This document shows, piece by piece, positions 24,741-33,735 of a DNA stretch of 64,000 nucleotides. The stretch lies in NCBI GenBank assembly GCA_943370295.1, contig CALRQL020000010.1, positions 48,473 through 112,472 of the forward strand, read 5' to 3'. Both the position numbers and the translations under genes were made by a program. The stretch's first letter is position 1; the number at the start of each line of letters is the position of its first letter. This DNA is from SB11 sp943370295. Its GTDB lineage: Bacteria; Bacteroidota; Bacteroidia; UBA8524. The notes below the pieces were generated by a model. That model was not told the DNA's origin and ran no database searches. It worked only from the letters and a program-made list of their open reading frames with translations.

Positions 24741-26060
24741 TTATACTTTCAATACAATGCGAGTATTTCCTGCTTCTGCTTTTTCAAAATACAGGCTGCC
24801 GCCGTGCATCAATGCTATTTGTTTAGACAGACTAAGACCAATGCCTGTACCTTGTTTTTTGGTGGTAAAAAAGGGAATAAATATTTTATCTAAGATGTCT
24901 TTGGGTACTCCGGGGCCGTTATCACTTACACTTATTTGTATTTTATTCAGGTAATCAAACCCTGCGGTTACCTCAATACGGGCATTTGCAGTATCAATGA
25001 TTGCGTCGGCAGCGTTGTTTACTAAATTTATAACTACTTGTTCCAACAATTCATAATCGCCTTCCATCTCAAGGTCTTCGGGGACAATAGCGGTGGTTAG
25101 CTGAATATTTTTTGCGCGTAATTCTTCTGATTTTAAAATGGCAATGCTGCTGATTAATTCACCCACCCTGAAAACGGTTTTTTGCAACGGTTTAATATTG
25201 GTTATTTTTCGGTAAGAGTGGACAAAGCCTAATAAACCTTGCCCGCGTTTGTGGGCAATTTCAAGCGATTGTTGCAATACCTCGGTTTGGTTTTCTTGTT
25301 TGGTAAGCTGCAGAGCTGTTTCAGTTAGAGAAACCACAGGGGTTAGCGAGTTCATTATTTCGTGGGTTAATACACGGATAATGTTTTGCCAGCTTTCCTG
25401 CTCCTTACGGTCAAGTGGGTCTGAGAAATTTTGCAGGGTTAATAATTTAAACGTTTTTTTATCGTGAACAAACCGTTGCTCCTGCACGGCTAAGGTGAGC
25501 GAACCGTTTTCCTTTGCGACTTCAACAATGGTAGGGGCCGGTGATGCCGCATACCCCGGTAAATCAGGCAGAAAATTATATTTCTCTAATAGCTTATTTA
25601 CGTGTGCCGTAGTGTTATCCCCAAGTATTTTGCGCGCATGGTTATTATAGCGGTACAAGGTATTATCAGCATTAAAAATTAAAATGCCCAACGGTATTTG
25701 GTCTATCACCGTTTCATTAAACTTAATACTGTCTTCAGCCTGCATTTTCCGTTGCCTAAAACGGTCGGCAACGCTGTTTAGTGCAGCGTGCAGTTCTTGT
25801 GTATCAGGATTGGTGTCGTTTTTTGTAAAGGTGAAATTAAAATCGTGGTACAATGCTGATTCAAAAAAGCGGGTTACTTTGCGTTGGGTGCGACGTAAAT
25901 ACACCACCAGTTCAACCACCAGCAGGGTTTCAATTCCTAATAATACAGCAGGGGTGTAGGTATAGCGGTTTTCAAACAGCAAAAAGCCGGCGGCTATTGC
26001 CACCATATTCAACACAATTATGCGTAGAATAAGTCCCGTATTAAACCTGCTAAATACCAT
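24741..26060 (-). CDS. NtrY-type sensor histidine kinase
   Basis: The 439-residue protein has two N-terminal transmembrane helices (about 10-27 and 36-52), a PAS-like domain at about 110-190 (QIPLGILIFNADNTLYRYNN), an H-box VLTHEIMNSLTP and the N, G1 and G2 boxes of the ATPase domain (NLVNNAADAI, DNGPGVP, FFTTKKQGTGIGLSL). No large periplasmic loop is present, so the signal is probably sensed in the membrane or cytoplasm. It overlaps the start of the response regulator's stop region by 11 bases and pairs with it. Confidence 0.85.
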   Translation of the reverse strand: MVFSRFNTGLILRIIVLNMVAIAAGFLLFENRYTYTPAVLLGIETLLVVELVVYLRRTQRKVTRFFESALYHDFNFTFTKNDTNPDTQELHAALNSVADRFRQRKMQAEDSIKFNETVIDQIPLGILIFNADNTLYRYNNHARKILGDNTTAHVNKLLEKYNFLPDLPGYAASPAPTIVEVAKENGSLTLAVQEQRFVHDKKTFKLLTLQNFSDPLDRKEQESWQNIIRVLTHEIMNSLTPVVSLTETALQLTKQENQTEVLQQSLEIAHKRGQGLLGFVHSYRKITNIKPLQKTVFRVGELISSIAILKSEELRAKNIQLTTAIVPEDLEMEGDYELLEQVVINLVNNAADAIIDTANARIEVTAGFDYLNKIQISVSDNGPGVPKDILDKIFIPFFTTKKQGTGIGLSLSKQIALMHGGSLYFEKAEAGNTRIVLKV

Positions 26061-27393
26061 ATTTTTCCATTCTGCGGTATAGTGCGGCCCTTGTAATACC
26101 CAGCTGGGCTGCCGCCTTGCTAATATTGCCCCCGTGCGCCTGCAATACCTTTTTTATTAACTGTATTTCGTTTTCTTCAAGGTTAAAACTGCTGTTGCCG
26201 CCATCGTCGGTAATTTCGTACAGCGGCAATAAGAAATCACCGGGTAATAACTCGCCGTTATCATTCAAAATTACTGCGCGTTCAATGGCGTGTTGCAGTT
26301 CGCGCACATTGCCCGGCCAATGGTACTTTTCAAGCTGTTTTAGTGCAACTGTGTGGAGTCGTTTCTCCTGTTTCCCATACTTACTACAATACAGCTCAAT
26401 AAAAAAGTCGGCCAGCAGCGCAATATCTTCCTTTCGTTCTCGCAAAGGGGGAAGGCTAACTTCAACCGTGTTTATGCGGTACAATAAATCCTGTCTGAAT
26501 TTATTTTCTTTTACCATTTGCAGCAAAGGCATATTGGTGGCGCACACCAAACGTATATCAACGGGTATCGGGGTGTTTGAGCCTACTTTGTATATCACCC
26601 TGTTTTGCAATACACTAAGCAATTTTGCTTGCATTACGGGTGAAAGGTTTCCTATTTCATCCAAAAACAAGGTGCCGCCGTTCGCCGCCTCAAAGCGGCC
26701 TTGACGTTCTTCGCGGGCATCTGTAAAAGCCCCTTTTACGTGGCCAAACAGTTCACTTTCAAATAGGTTTTCGTTCAGGCTGCCCATGTCCACACTTACA
26801 AAAGGTTTTTGACTACGCTGTGAGTGTTGGTGCAACAACTTGGCTACTAACTCTTTTCCGGTGCCGTTTTCGCCCAATATCAACACATTGGCATCGGTGG
26901 GGGCTACTTTTTTTAAGGTAGAAAGGGTTTCTTGTAATTTGGGATGTTGCCCTATTAAATGCACTCCATCGGTATTAACAGGTTGGGTTTTTCCCGTGCG
27001 TGCCTCATGCAATCGGATGGCCGTTTGTATCGATGCCAACACCTTCTCGTTTTGCCAAGGTTTCAGTATAAAATCGCTGGCACCTGCTTTTATAGCTGTT
27101 ACCGCCAACTCCACATCGCCATAACCGGTTATCATTATTACCACAATGTGAGGGTGCTTCTTTTTCACCTGTTGCAACCAGTACAAACCTTCATTGCCAG
27201 TGTAAACAGTACCCCTAAAGTTCATGTCAAGCAGTACCACGCCCACTTGTTGTTTTTCAAGGGTGGGCAGTAATTTTTCGGGGTTGGTTTCAAACGATGC
27301 CTTAAACCCGTAGGTTTTCAGCATGATAGTGGCTGCTTGTGCCACATCTTCGTCGTCATCAACCACCAATATATTCAGGTCGTGCTTGTGCAT
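26050..27393 (-). CDS. NtrC-family sigma-54-dependent response regulator
   Basis: The 447-residue protein has a receiver domain with VVDDDED and phosphoacceptor VVLLDMNF. The AAA+ domain has Walker A ILGENGTGKEL, a GAFTDA loop (in place of the common GAFTGA) and Walker B GGTLFLDEIG. The Fis-like HTH ends in SKAAAQLGITRAALYRR. It activates sigma-54 promoters when phosphorylated by the kinase encoded downstream. The divergent efflux operon at 27,583 and the two dyads between them (27,463-27,500) make that operon the likely target. Confidence 0.9.
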   Translation of the reverse strand: MHKHDLNILVVDDDEDVAQAATIMLKTYGFKASFETNPEKLLPTLEKQQVGVVLLDMNFRGTVYTGNEGLYWLQQVKKKHPHIVVIMITGYGDVELAVTAIKAGASDFILKPWQNEKVLASIQTAIRLHEARTGKTQPVNTDGVHLIGQHPKLQETLSTLKKVAPTDANVLILGENGTGKELVAKLLHQHSQRSQKPFVSVDMGSLNENLFESELFGHVKGAFTDAREERQGRFEAANGGTLFLDEIGNLSPVMQAKLLSVLQNRVIYKVGSNTPIPVDIRLVCATNMPLLQMVKENKFRQDLLYRINTVEVSLPPLRERKEDIALLADFFIELYCSKYGKQEKRLHTVALKQLEKYHWPGNVRELQHAIERAVILNDNGELLPGDFLLPLYEITDDGGNSSFNLEENEIQLIKKVLQAHGGNISKAAAQLGITRAALYRRMEKYGI

Positions 27394-27462
27394 TAGCTTT
27401 GGTAAAATCGTTCACAAGTAAAAACAAAAGCGGTTTCACTTTTTATAAAATCTGACCAAAGG

Positions 27463-27500
27463 TGTCCGAAATCGGACAAATTAGTGTCCGAGGTTGAACA
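27463..27500. promoter_or_regulatory. Two tandem dyads, candidate enhancer for the NtrC-type regulator
   Basis: TGTCCGA-AA-TCGGACA (27,463-27,478) is a perfect dyad. A second dyad, TGTCCGA-GG-TTGAACA (27,485-27,500), matches at five of seven arm positions. Their centres are 22 bp apart, two helical turns, as is usual for NtrC-type activator sites. They lie between the divergent regulator and efflux operons. Confidence 0.6.
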
Positions 27501-27582
27501 AGCAAATTATATCGGATTGTATTATCTGTTTGATTTTTAGTGTTTTATGTTTTTGGCACTGAATTGAGTTGTAAAACTGTAA

Positions 27583-28833
27583 ATGGACAGGCCAATTGAT
27601 AATAAAACTGCCAAGTGGCGCAAGAAAGGGATAACCGCAGTGGTTGTGCTGGGGATATTGGCATTGCTGTATTCGTTTTATGCAAGTGCGGGCAATCCGT
27701 CTTCTTTTAAAGCAGATAAAGACAAAATTTCGGTAAGCAAGGTGGAGATGAAGGAGTTTCAGGAGTTTATACCTGCCGATGGTGTGGTAGTTCCCTTGAA
27801 AACAGTGGTGTTGGATGCCTTAGAAAGCGGTGTTGTGCGTGAAAAATTTGTGGAAGACGGCACGCAAGTAACCGAAGGCCAACCCTTACTACGATTAGAT
27901 AATACCGACTTGCAGCTGGATTTATTGAACAAAGAAGCACAAGTGTTGGATTTGCTGAATAACATACGCAACAGTCGTAACACGCTTGAACAGAATAAAA
28001 CCAACCGACTCACCCAGTTGGCCGATGCGGAGTTTCAGTTAGCCGAGGCGCAGCGAGCCATGAAGAACAGTGAGAAGCTTTATAAAGACAAAGTGATATC
28101 AGAGCAGGAGTATTTGCAAACCAAAAACAACTACGAATACCAAAATAAACGATTGAAGCTTTTACAAAAAGCGTTGGTACAGGATTCAGTATCAACTGCT
28201 GACCAGATAACCCAAATGACAGCTTCGGTAAGCCGTATGCAGCAACACCTTGAATTGGTGCGCAAGAAGAATGAAGGGCTTACCATTGTTGCGCCTGTGG
28301 CCGGACAGCTATCAAATTTTGACAGTGAAATAGGCGAAACGAAGGCCAAAGGGCAAAATATCGCTTCGATAGATGTATCAAAAGGATTTAAAGTGAGGGC
28401 AAATATTGATGAACTATACATTGCCCGCACGTATGTGGGGCAATATGCTTTTTGTGAGTGGGACGGGAAGGAGTACCGTTTGGAAGTGCTAAAGATATAT
28501 CCGCAGGTAACCAACGGTTTGTTTGCCATTGATTTAAAGTTTAGCGAAGATGCTCCCGAAACCTTGAAACGCGGGCAAAACATATCGCTGAAACTGCAAA
28601 TGAGTGCAAAAATACAAAGTTTGGTGATAGAAAGGGGAGGGTTTTACCAGAAAACAGGGGGCGCATGGATTTTTGTGCTTGCCGATAACGGTAAAACGGC
28701 TGAAAAAAGAGCCATAAAAGTGGGCAGGCAAAATCCCCAATATTTTGAAATACTGGAAGGATTGAAAGTAGGTGAACAAGTAATTATATCGAGCTACGAA
28801 AATTTTGGAGAAAAAACAGTGCTTGAATTTTAG
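27583..28833 (+). CDS. HlyD-family membrane-fusion (adaptor) protein
   Basis: The 416-residue protein has an N-terminal anchor (ITAVVVLGILALLYSFYAS, residues about 17-35), a lipoyl-like half (VVREKFVEDGTQVTEGQPLL), a long coiled-coil hairpin (about 115-230), the second lipoyl half (LTIVAPVAGQLSN) and a beta-barrel. It should join the inner-membrane ABC transporter encoded downstream to an outer-membrane exit. It is the first gene of a rightward operon with the ATPase (44 bases on) and the permease. Confidence 0.9.
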   Translation: MDRPIDNKTAKWRKKGITAVVVLGILALLYSFYASAGNPSSFKADKDKISVSKVEMKEFQEFIPADGVVVPLKTVVLDALESGVVREKFVEDGTQVTEGQPLLRLDNTDLQLDLLNKEAQVLDLLNNIRNSRNTLEQNKTNRLTQLADAEFQLAEAQRAMKNSEKLYKDKVISEQEYLQTKNNYEYQNKRLKLLQKALVQDSVSTADQITQMTASVSRMQQHLELVRKKNEGLTIVAPVAGQLSNFDSEIGETKAKGQNIASIDVSKGFKVRANIDELYIARTYVGQYAFCEWDGKEYRLEVLKIYPQVTNGLFAIDLKFSEDAPETLKRGQNISLKLQMSAKIQSLVIERGGFYQKTGGAWIFVLADNGKTAEKRAIKVGRQNPQYFEILEGLKVGEQVIISSYENFGEKTVLEF

Positions 28834-28877
28834 TACTGCATATAAAGGATAAATACTAACTGTGATACAATCAGACT

Positions 28878-29561
28878 ATGATAAAAACAATAAACCTGAG
28901 CAAAATGTACCAAACCGATGAGGTGGAAACCATATCGCTGGATAAAATAAACCTTACCGTGAGAGAGGGAGAATTTTTGGCAGTTATGGGGCCTTCGGGG
29001 TGCGGTAAATCTACCTTGCTTAATATTTTGGGATTAATTGATAACCCGTCATCAGGCGAGTTTTATTTTTTGGGTAAAGAAGTATCCAATTATACCGAAC
29101 GCCAAAGGGCCGAACTAAGAAAACAAAACGTAGGGTTTATTTTTCAGAGTTTTAACCTGATAGATGAACTGACCGTGCAGGAAAATATCGAGCTGCCTTT
29201 GTTGTATCAAAAACTATCGGCAACAGAGAGAAAAAAACGAGCCGTAGAGGTGATGGAAAAGTTGCAGATAGCCCATCGGGCAAAGCATTTTCCGCAACAG
29301 TTATCTGGCGGGCAGCAGCAACGTGTGGCCGTGGCAAGGGCGGTAATTACCCAACCCAAATTGATTTTAGCCGATGAGCCTACCGGAAACCTTGACAGTC
29401 GTAACGGGGATGAAGTAATGGACATTATTAAATCGTTGAATGCGTTGGGTACAACGGTAATAATGGTAACCCACTCGCCCGAGCACGCCCAACACGCCGA
29501 GCGTGTGGTGAACTTGTTTGACGGGAAATTATTAACCGAAACCGAAAAAGCATTGATGTAA
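28878..29561 (+). CDS. ABC transporter ATPase (LolD/MacB type)
   Basis: The 227-residue ATPase has Walker A GPSGCGKST, the Q-loop FIFQSFNLIDELTV, signature LSGGQQQRVAVARA, Walker B LILADEPTGNLDS and the H-loop MVTHSPEHA. This is the LolD/MacB/FtsE subgroup, which drives mechanotransmission through FtsX-like permeases. Its neighbours support an efflux or macrolide-type export complex. Confidence 0.95.
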   Translation: MIKTINLSKMYQTDEVETISLDKINLTVREGEFLAVMGPSGCGKSTLLNILGLIDNPSSGEFYFLGKEVSNYTERQRAELRKQNVGFIFQSFNLIDELTVQENIELPLLYQKLSATERKKRAVEVMEKLQIAHRAKHFPQQLSGGQQQRVAVARAVITQPKLILADEPTGNLDSRNGDEVMDIIKSLNALGTTVIMVTHSPEHAQHAERVVNLFDGKLLTETEKALM

Positions 29562-29587
29562 TCCCAATCCCTGTAAAACTCAAACCT

Positions 29588-31990
29588 ATGATTAAGAATT
29601 ATTTACTTACAGGATTACGGAATATTTATAAAAACAAAACGGTATCGTTTATAAATATTTTCGGGTTGGCCGTGGGTATCTCATCGTGCATACTCATTTT
29701 CTTATACGTGAGTAACGAATTGAGTTACGACCGACACCACACAAAGGCCGATAGGATTTACCGCATCACCTCTATTCTTAACCTTTCTGGGCAAGATGAT
29801 AACCTCAGTTACAGTTCATATATGTTAACCCCTACTTTGAAGGCTGATTACCCCGAAGTAGAAGAGGCAGTGAGGTTGAGTCCGCTACCAAAGCAAACCC
29901 TTTGGTACGGTGATAAGGTGTTTCAAGTAGAGCGAATCTATTTTACCGACCCTGAGTTTTTCAAAATATTTGATTACGAATTTTTAGCAGGAAACCCTGC
30001 TACGGCGTTACAAGAACCACAAACCATTGTCATAACCGATGAGCTTGCCCGCACCTTTTTCGGCACCACCGAAGGGGTGCTGGGCAAAATGCTCAAGTTT
30101 ACCCTTAAGAGTTATAAAATAACAGGTATTATCAAGCATACACCCGATGTATCACATATTGTCCCAAATGCACTGATATCAATCAGCTCAATGCATCCAA
30201 ATTTAGTAGAAGCCCTAACCCGCGATTGGTTTTATATGCAACAAACCAATTACGTATTGTTTAAACAACCGATTGATAAAACAACTGTTGAGGCCAAGCT
30301 GGCCGCAATGGTACAAAAGGTTATTATTCCTTGGTTGAAGAGCGAAAATGTAAACGGCAGTATCACTTATAAATTACAACCCTTGTTGGATATACGTTTA
30401 AACAGCGGCGACTTTAAACACGAGTATGCCCAAACAACCAAAAAATCTAACATCTATATATTTTCATCTATTGGTTTTTTAATTCTGGTAATTGCGTGTA
30501 TCAATTACCTGAACCTTGCCACGGCGCGTTCAGCGCGCCGTAGCCGCGAGGTAGGCATTCGCAAGACGGCAGGAGCAAGCCGAAGCCAGTTATTTTTCCA
30601 ATTTATTGGTGAGTCAGTATTAACTGTGATATTCAGTTTAATTATTGCCCTGTGTTTTGTTGAGCTGTTGTTACCCGGGTTTAATTACCTGTCTGGTAAA
30701 GAATTAAATCTTGATTTCAGTTTAGGATTAATCGGTGTATTAGCAGTAGGGGCACTTTTGGTAGGCATTTTTGCAGGCTTATACCCCGCATGGTTTCTAT
30801 CAGGATTTCAGCCTGTAAAGGTGCTTAAAACAGGTCAGATACCGGGGTCGGGGTCGGCAATATTCCGCAAGTTGTTAGTCACCGTACAGTTTGCCATTGC
30901 TGTATTTATGATAAGCTGCACCCTGATAGTGTACGGACAAATGCAGTACATGAAAAACAAAAATCCGGGGTTTGATAATCAACGAGTGCTTGCATTCAGA
31001 GTGCCCGGAGCCGATACTACATTTATCGAAAAATTTGATGTGATGAAGGCTGAACTGATGGGCAACCCCAATGTTCAGAAAGTATCACTTGCCAGCCAAG
31101 TTCCCGGTGAATTTGGGGGTAAAATATTGCAGTACATTAATTATAAAGGCAAGGCCGAAGAACGGCTGATGAATATATACGGGGTGGATGATGAGTTTTT
31201 AGAATTGATGAAAATACCCATCACCCAAGGGCGTAATTTTAATAAAGAAAGCCTTGCCGATGATACCGGAGCATTTATAGTGAACCAAGCAGCGATTAGA
31301 GAGTTTGGCTGGGATAAACCTTTTGATGTTTCGCTGAAAAACGGATTTGGGTACGATGGAAAAGTAGTAGGAGTGATAAACGATTATCATTTTATGCCCA
31401 TGCAACAGCCTATTGAATCTATGGTGCTTGTGCGCAAACGAGGCAGCGTAGGTGGTGGTGTGATGCTGCTGAAACTTGGCGAGCATAATACCAAAGAAAC
31501 CGTTGCCTTTGTGGAAGGTGTTTGGAAGAAATACTCAAAAAAATACCCTACTGAATACTTTTTTGTGGATGAGAATTTTAACAGCAAATACGAGGCCGAG
31601 GATAAGAGGCTAAAAATATTCGGCTACTTTTCTATCGTAGCTATTATTGTGGCCTGCCTCGGTCTTTTTGGCCTTGTATCCTACAGTATTGAGCAGCGCA
31701 CCAAAGAAATAGGTATCCGCAAAGTAATAGGTGCCAGTACCTTACAAGTAGCCTATGTGCTAATAAAATCGTACTTGTTGCTGATACTGTTGGCAATCGT
31801 TATCGCCATTCCCTGTGCCTATATGTATATGAATAAATGGCTCACCGGTTTTGCATACCATATTAATCCCGAGGTAAAATATTTTGTGTTGGCTGTGTTT
31901 GTTGCCGCTGCAATAGCTCTTGGCACAATGCTTTGGCAAGCGTTGCGGGCGGCTTGGCTAAACCCCGCTAATAGTTTACGCTACGAATAA
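29588..31990 (+). CDS. FtsX/MacB-type ABC permease
   Basis: The 800-residue protein begins MIKNYLLTGLRNIYKNKTVS, the usual start of Bacteroidota MacB-like permeases. The first transmembrane helix is followed by a periplasmic MacB_PCD domain (about 50-250). An FtsX core follows (residues about 290-420: ACINYLNLATARSARRSREV), then a second periplasmic domain, and a final FtsX core (about 670-790: LFGLVSYSIEQRTKEIGIRK). It forms the membrane part of the HlyD-ABC exporter. Confidence 0.9.
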   Translation: MIKNYLLTGLRNIYKNKTVSFINIFGLAVGISSCILIFLYVSNELSYDRHHTKADRIYRITSILNLSGQDDNLSYSSYMLTPTLKADYPEVEEAVRLSPLPKQTLWYGDKVFQVERIYFTDPEFFKIFDYEFLAGNPATALQEPQTIVITDELARTFFGTTEGVLGKMLKFTLKSYKITGIIKHTPDVSHIVPNALISISSMHPNLVEALTRDWFYMQQTNYVLFKQPIDKTTVEAKLAAMVQKVIIPWLKSENVNGSITYKLQPLLDIRLNSGDFKHEYAQTTKKSNIYIFSSIGFLILVIACINYLNLATARSARRSREVGIRKTAGASRSQLFFQFIGESVLTVIFSLIIALCFVELLLPGFNYLSGKELNLDFSLGLIGVLAVGALLVGIFAGLYPAWFLSGFQPVKVLKTGQIPGSGSAIFRKLLVTVQFAIAVFMISCTLIVYGQMQYMKNKNPGFDNQRVLAFRVPGADTTFIEKFDVMKAELMGNPNVQKVSLASQVPGEFGGKILQYINYKGKAEERLMNIYGVDDEFLELMKIPITQGRNFNKESLADDTGAFIVNQAAIREFGWDKPFDVSLKNGFGYDGKVVGVINDYHFMPMQQPIESMVLVRKRGSVGGGVMLLKLGEHNTKETVAFVEGVWKKYSKKYPTEYFFVDENFNSKYEAEDKRLKIFGYFSIVAIIVACLGLFGLVSYSIEQRTKEIGIRKVIGASTLQVAYVLIKSYLLLILLAIVIAIPCAYMYMNKWLTGFAYHINPEVKYFVLAVFVAAAIALGTMLWQALRAAWLNPANSLRYE

Positions 31991-31998
31991 TTAAAACT

Positions 31999-32694
31999 AT
32001 GAAACAGAAGTTTTTCAGTGATAAGTTTATGAGTGCTTTAGGCCGTTCATACCTTGTGCCTTGCAACATGTGGAATAAGGAGGATGAAGATTTTTACACC
32101 AAAAACATCCTTCCTGTTTTCAGGCGTTTTATGAAGGATTTATTGCCCCGCTTAAAAAAATGCGATGGCAGTGTGAACGATAATTTAAAAGAGATTTTAA
32201 TCACTTGCGCAAACCGTTCGTTTTTTGAATTACCAACGGGCGAGTTTGCCGAAGTAGGGGCTATAATTACGCAACAGCACGTGGTTGCCGGAATGCCTGT
32301 AGAGGGTATGGTGTTTGGTTTTACACCCAAAAAAATTGTATTGGCAGGAGGAATTTTCGGTGTTGAAGACCATAGGCTGGAACAGATTAAAGGTTTTTTG
32401 ACTGAACAAACCGAAAAATATGCGCTATTGCAAGACAACGAAGATTTTGCTGAAAGCTTTGGAAAAGATGGTTTTTGCCGCCCAACCAACCCCTTGGTGG
32501 TAAATACTTGTGCGCAGGGTTTGGTATTGAATAAAGGATTTGCAGGCTGTGTTGGTTATATTCCGGGAAGGTTTATTACGGATGATATTTTGCCTGATAT
32601 TATTATTGCCCACTATAAAGGAATAAAGGCAATGAACAGGTTTTTAAACAAGGCTTTGAAGCCAATAAAAGTATCCTGCGAAATAACGGTTTGA
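31999..32694 (+). CDS. Hypothetical protein after the efflux operon
   Basis: The 231-residue product begins MKQKFFSDKFMSALGRSYLV and contains a distinctive Cys-rich end (NTCAQGLVLNKGFAGCVGYI). No signal peptide, transmembrane segment or family motif is recognised. It starts nine bases after the permease stop and so is probably the last gene of the efflux operon. Its role is unknown. Confidence 0.65.
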   Translation: MKQKFFSDKFMSALGRSYLVPCNMWNKEDEDFYTKNILPVFRRFMKDLLPRLKKCDGSVNDNLKEILITCANRSFFELPTGEFAEVGAIITQQHVVAGMPVEGMVFGFTPKKIVLAGGIFGVEDHRLEQIKGFLTEQTEKYALLQDNEDFAESFGKDGFCRPTNPLVVNTCAQGLVLNKGFAGCVGYIPGRFITDDILPDIIIAHYKGIKAMNRFLNKALKPIKVSCEITV

Positions 32695-32720
32695 ACTATG
32701 AAACGATAGCTGTATCTTTG
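32690..32720 (+). promoter_or_regulatory. Promoter of tRNA-Arg
   Basis: TTTG at 32,690-32,693 and TATCTTTG at 32,713-32,720 are 19 bases apart, fitting the Bacteroidota -33/-7 consensus (TTTG, TAnnTTTG). The -33 box overlaps the stop codon of the gene before. The tRNA starts 15 bases after the -7 box. Confidence 0.8.
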
Positions 32721-32734
32721 CAGCCGTTTTTGAT

Positions 32735-32808
<74 letters not shown>

Positions 32809-32817
32809 CAAGTGCAT

Positions 32818-32856
32818 AAAAGCCCTTCGCTCTATTGAGAGCCGATGGGCTTTTTT
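32818..32856 (+). terminator. Terminator of tRNA-Arg
   Basis: The stem AAAAGCCC / GGGCTTTT ends in six T residues, ten bases after the tRNA. Confidence 0.8.
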
Positions 32857-32875
32857 ATTTCTACATGATTTTATT

Positions 32876-32951
32876 GATCGTTGAATTCAATTTGGTAGAG
32901 CATCCCGACAAGAAGTCGGGAAGGCCATTGGTTCGAATCCAATCGGGATCA
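32876..32951 (+). pseudogene. tRNA-Arg-like relic with its anticodon arm replaced by a palindrome
   Basis: From 32,922 to 32,956 the sequence is identical (35 nt) to 32,779-32,813 of tRNA-Arg, covering the variable loop, T-arm and acceptor 3' strand. The D-arm region is recognisable (TAGAGC) but decayed. The anticodon arm (18 nt in the intact gene) is replaced by a 20-nt stem-loop TCCCGAC-AAGAA-GTCGGGA. A 5-nt loop cannot serve as an anticodon loop. No -33/-7 boxes were found, but a terminator-like hairpin follows at 32,971. It may be a decayed duplicate, an integration scar, or a tRNA-like RNA. Confidence 0.75.
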
Positions 32952-32970
32952 CAAGTTCACAAAAGCCACG

Positions 32971-32994
32971 ATAAAGTAAGAGACTTTATTTTTT
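32971..32994 (+). terminator. Hairpin and T-run after the tRNA-like relic
   Basis: ATAAAGT-AAGAG-ACTTTAT followed by five or more T residues. It lies 19 bases after the relic, so the relic could still be a transcription unit. Confidence 0.6.
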
Positions 32995-33067
32995 ACTAGC
33001 AGCAATTCGTTAAGGCCTTGTTTTGCACATTTAAGAGTGCCTATTTCCCTTTTTTCAGTACAGATCG

Positions 33068-33679
33068 TTATTTCCCAATGAGTATATTGTATTCATCAGG
33101 GATTTTTACGCCTGCAAAATGATTTGTCAAACCATAAAAAATTAAAATCATCAAACAAATTCCCATGAAAATAATTGCTTTTGCTTGTTGTTTTGGAGTT
33201 AGACCCAATGCCTTGCACTTCATCTTTTTGTAATGAATTGCGGCTACGTGTCCAAAAAAAGCAATAATTGCTAATCCGTAATAAGGGATAAAGAAGATGT
33301 TATAAGGAAAAGTGTTTAATCCGGCAACACCAAAATAGAAGTTGGTATCCAGGTGAAATATGTAACGCCCGCCTATAACTGCACTTAGATGTATAACAAA
33401 GAAAACTGAAAGATAAAGCCCTGTCCAAATTTGCAGTTTCCCAAAATCAGAATTTGTGTTTTTTAGCTTTTTGCGGAAAAGAGTAATGCCTGTAATTATT
33501 TGGATAGTAACGGAGCTCAATAAAACAATTTCAGCAAAAATAGTACGATAAACGGGCCGCAAAGCATTCATTACTTCAATGTGTTTGTTTGCTCCCCATA
33601 AACTGCAAAAGTGATTGAATAAATGAAGTGCTATGAAAATTGTAATTATTAATCCTGAGAAATAATGAACCCGTTTCAT
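33068..33679 (-). CDS. Multi-span membrane protein, cytochrome-b-like layout
   Basis: The 203-residue protein has five hydrophobic helices beginning with FSGLIITIFIALHLFNHFCS. It carries His residues in helix 1 (HLFNHF), helix 3 (FFVIHLSAVIGGRYIFH) and helix 4 (FFGHVAAIHYKK), which recalls the haem-binding pattern of di-haem cytochrome b subunits. No partner reductase is beside it. The heme assignment is a guess. It lies 56 bases after the Crp-like regulator in the same direction. Confidence 0.6.
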   Translation of the reverse strand: MKRVHYFSGLIITIFIALHLFNHFCSLWGANKHIEVMNALRPVYRTIFAEIVLLSSVTIQIITGITLFRKKLKNTNSDFGKLQIWTGLYLSVFFVIHLSAVIGGRYIFHLDTNFYFGVAGLNTFPYNIFFIPYYGLAIIAFFGHVAAIHYKKMKCKALGLTPKQQAKAIIFMGICLMILIFYGLTNHFAGVKIPDEYNILIGK

Positions 33680-33735
33680 TTCAATAAAGTTTCCTCAAAA
33701 CTATGTTTCATAGGAGAAATTACATTTGATATAAA

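Noticed and set aside
26117..26704. 195-codon rightward frame inside the NtrC-type regulator gene
   Set aside because: It is the antisense of a well-supported AAA+ coding region and its translation has no motif, signal or start context.
27554..27569. Full sigma-54 promoter (TTGGCAC...TTG) before the efflux operon
   Set aside because: The -12 half reads TTGAG and the spacing is one base short; the start codon would also be too close.
32901..32921. Functional anticodon arm of a second tRNA
   Set aside because: The loop is 5 nt with no T at position 33, so it cannot decode.
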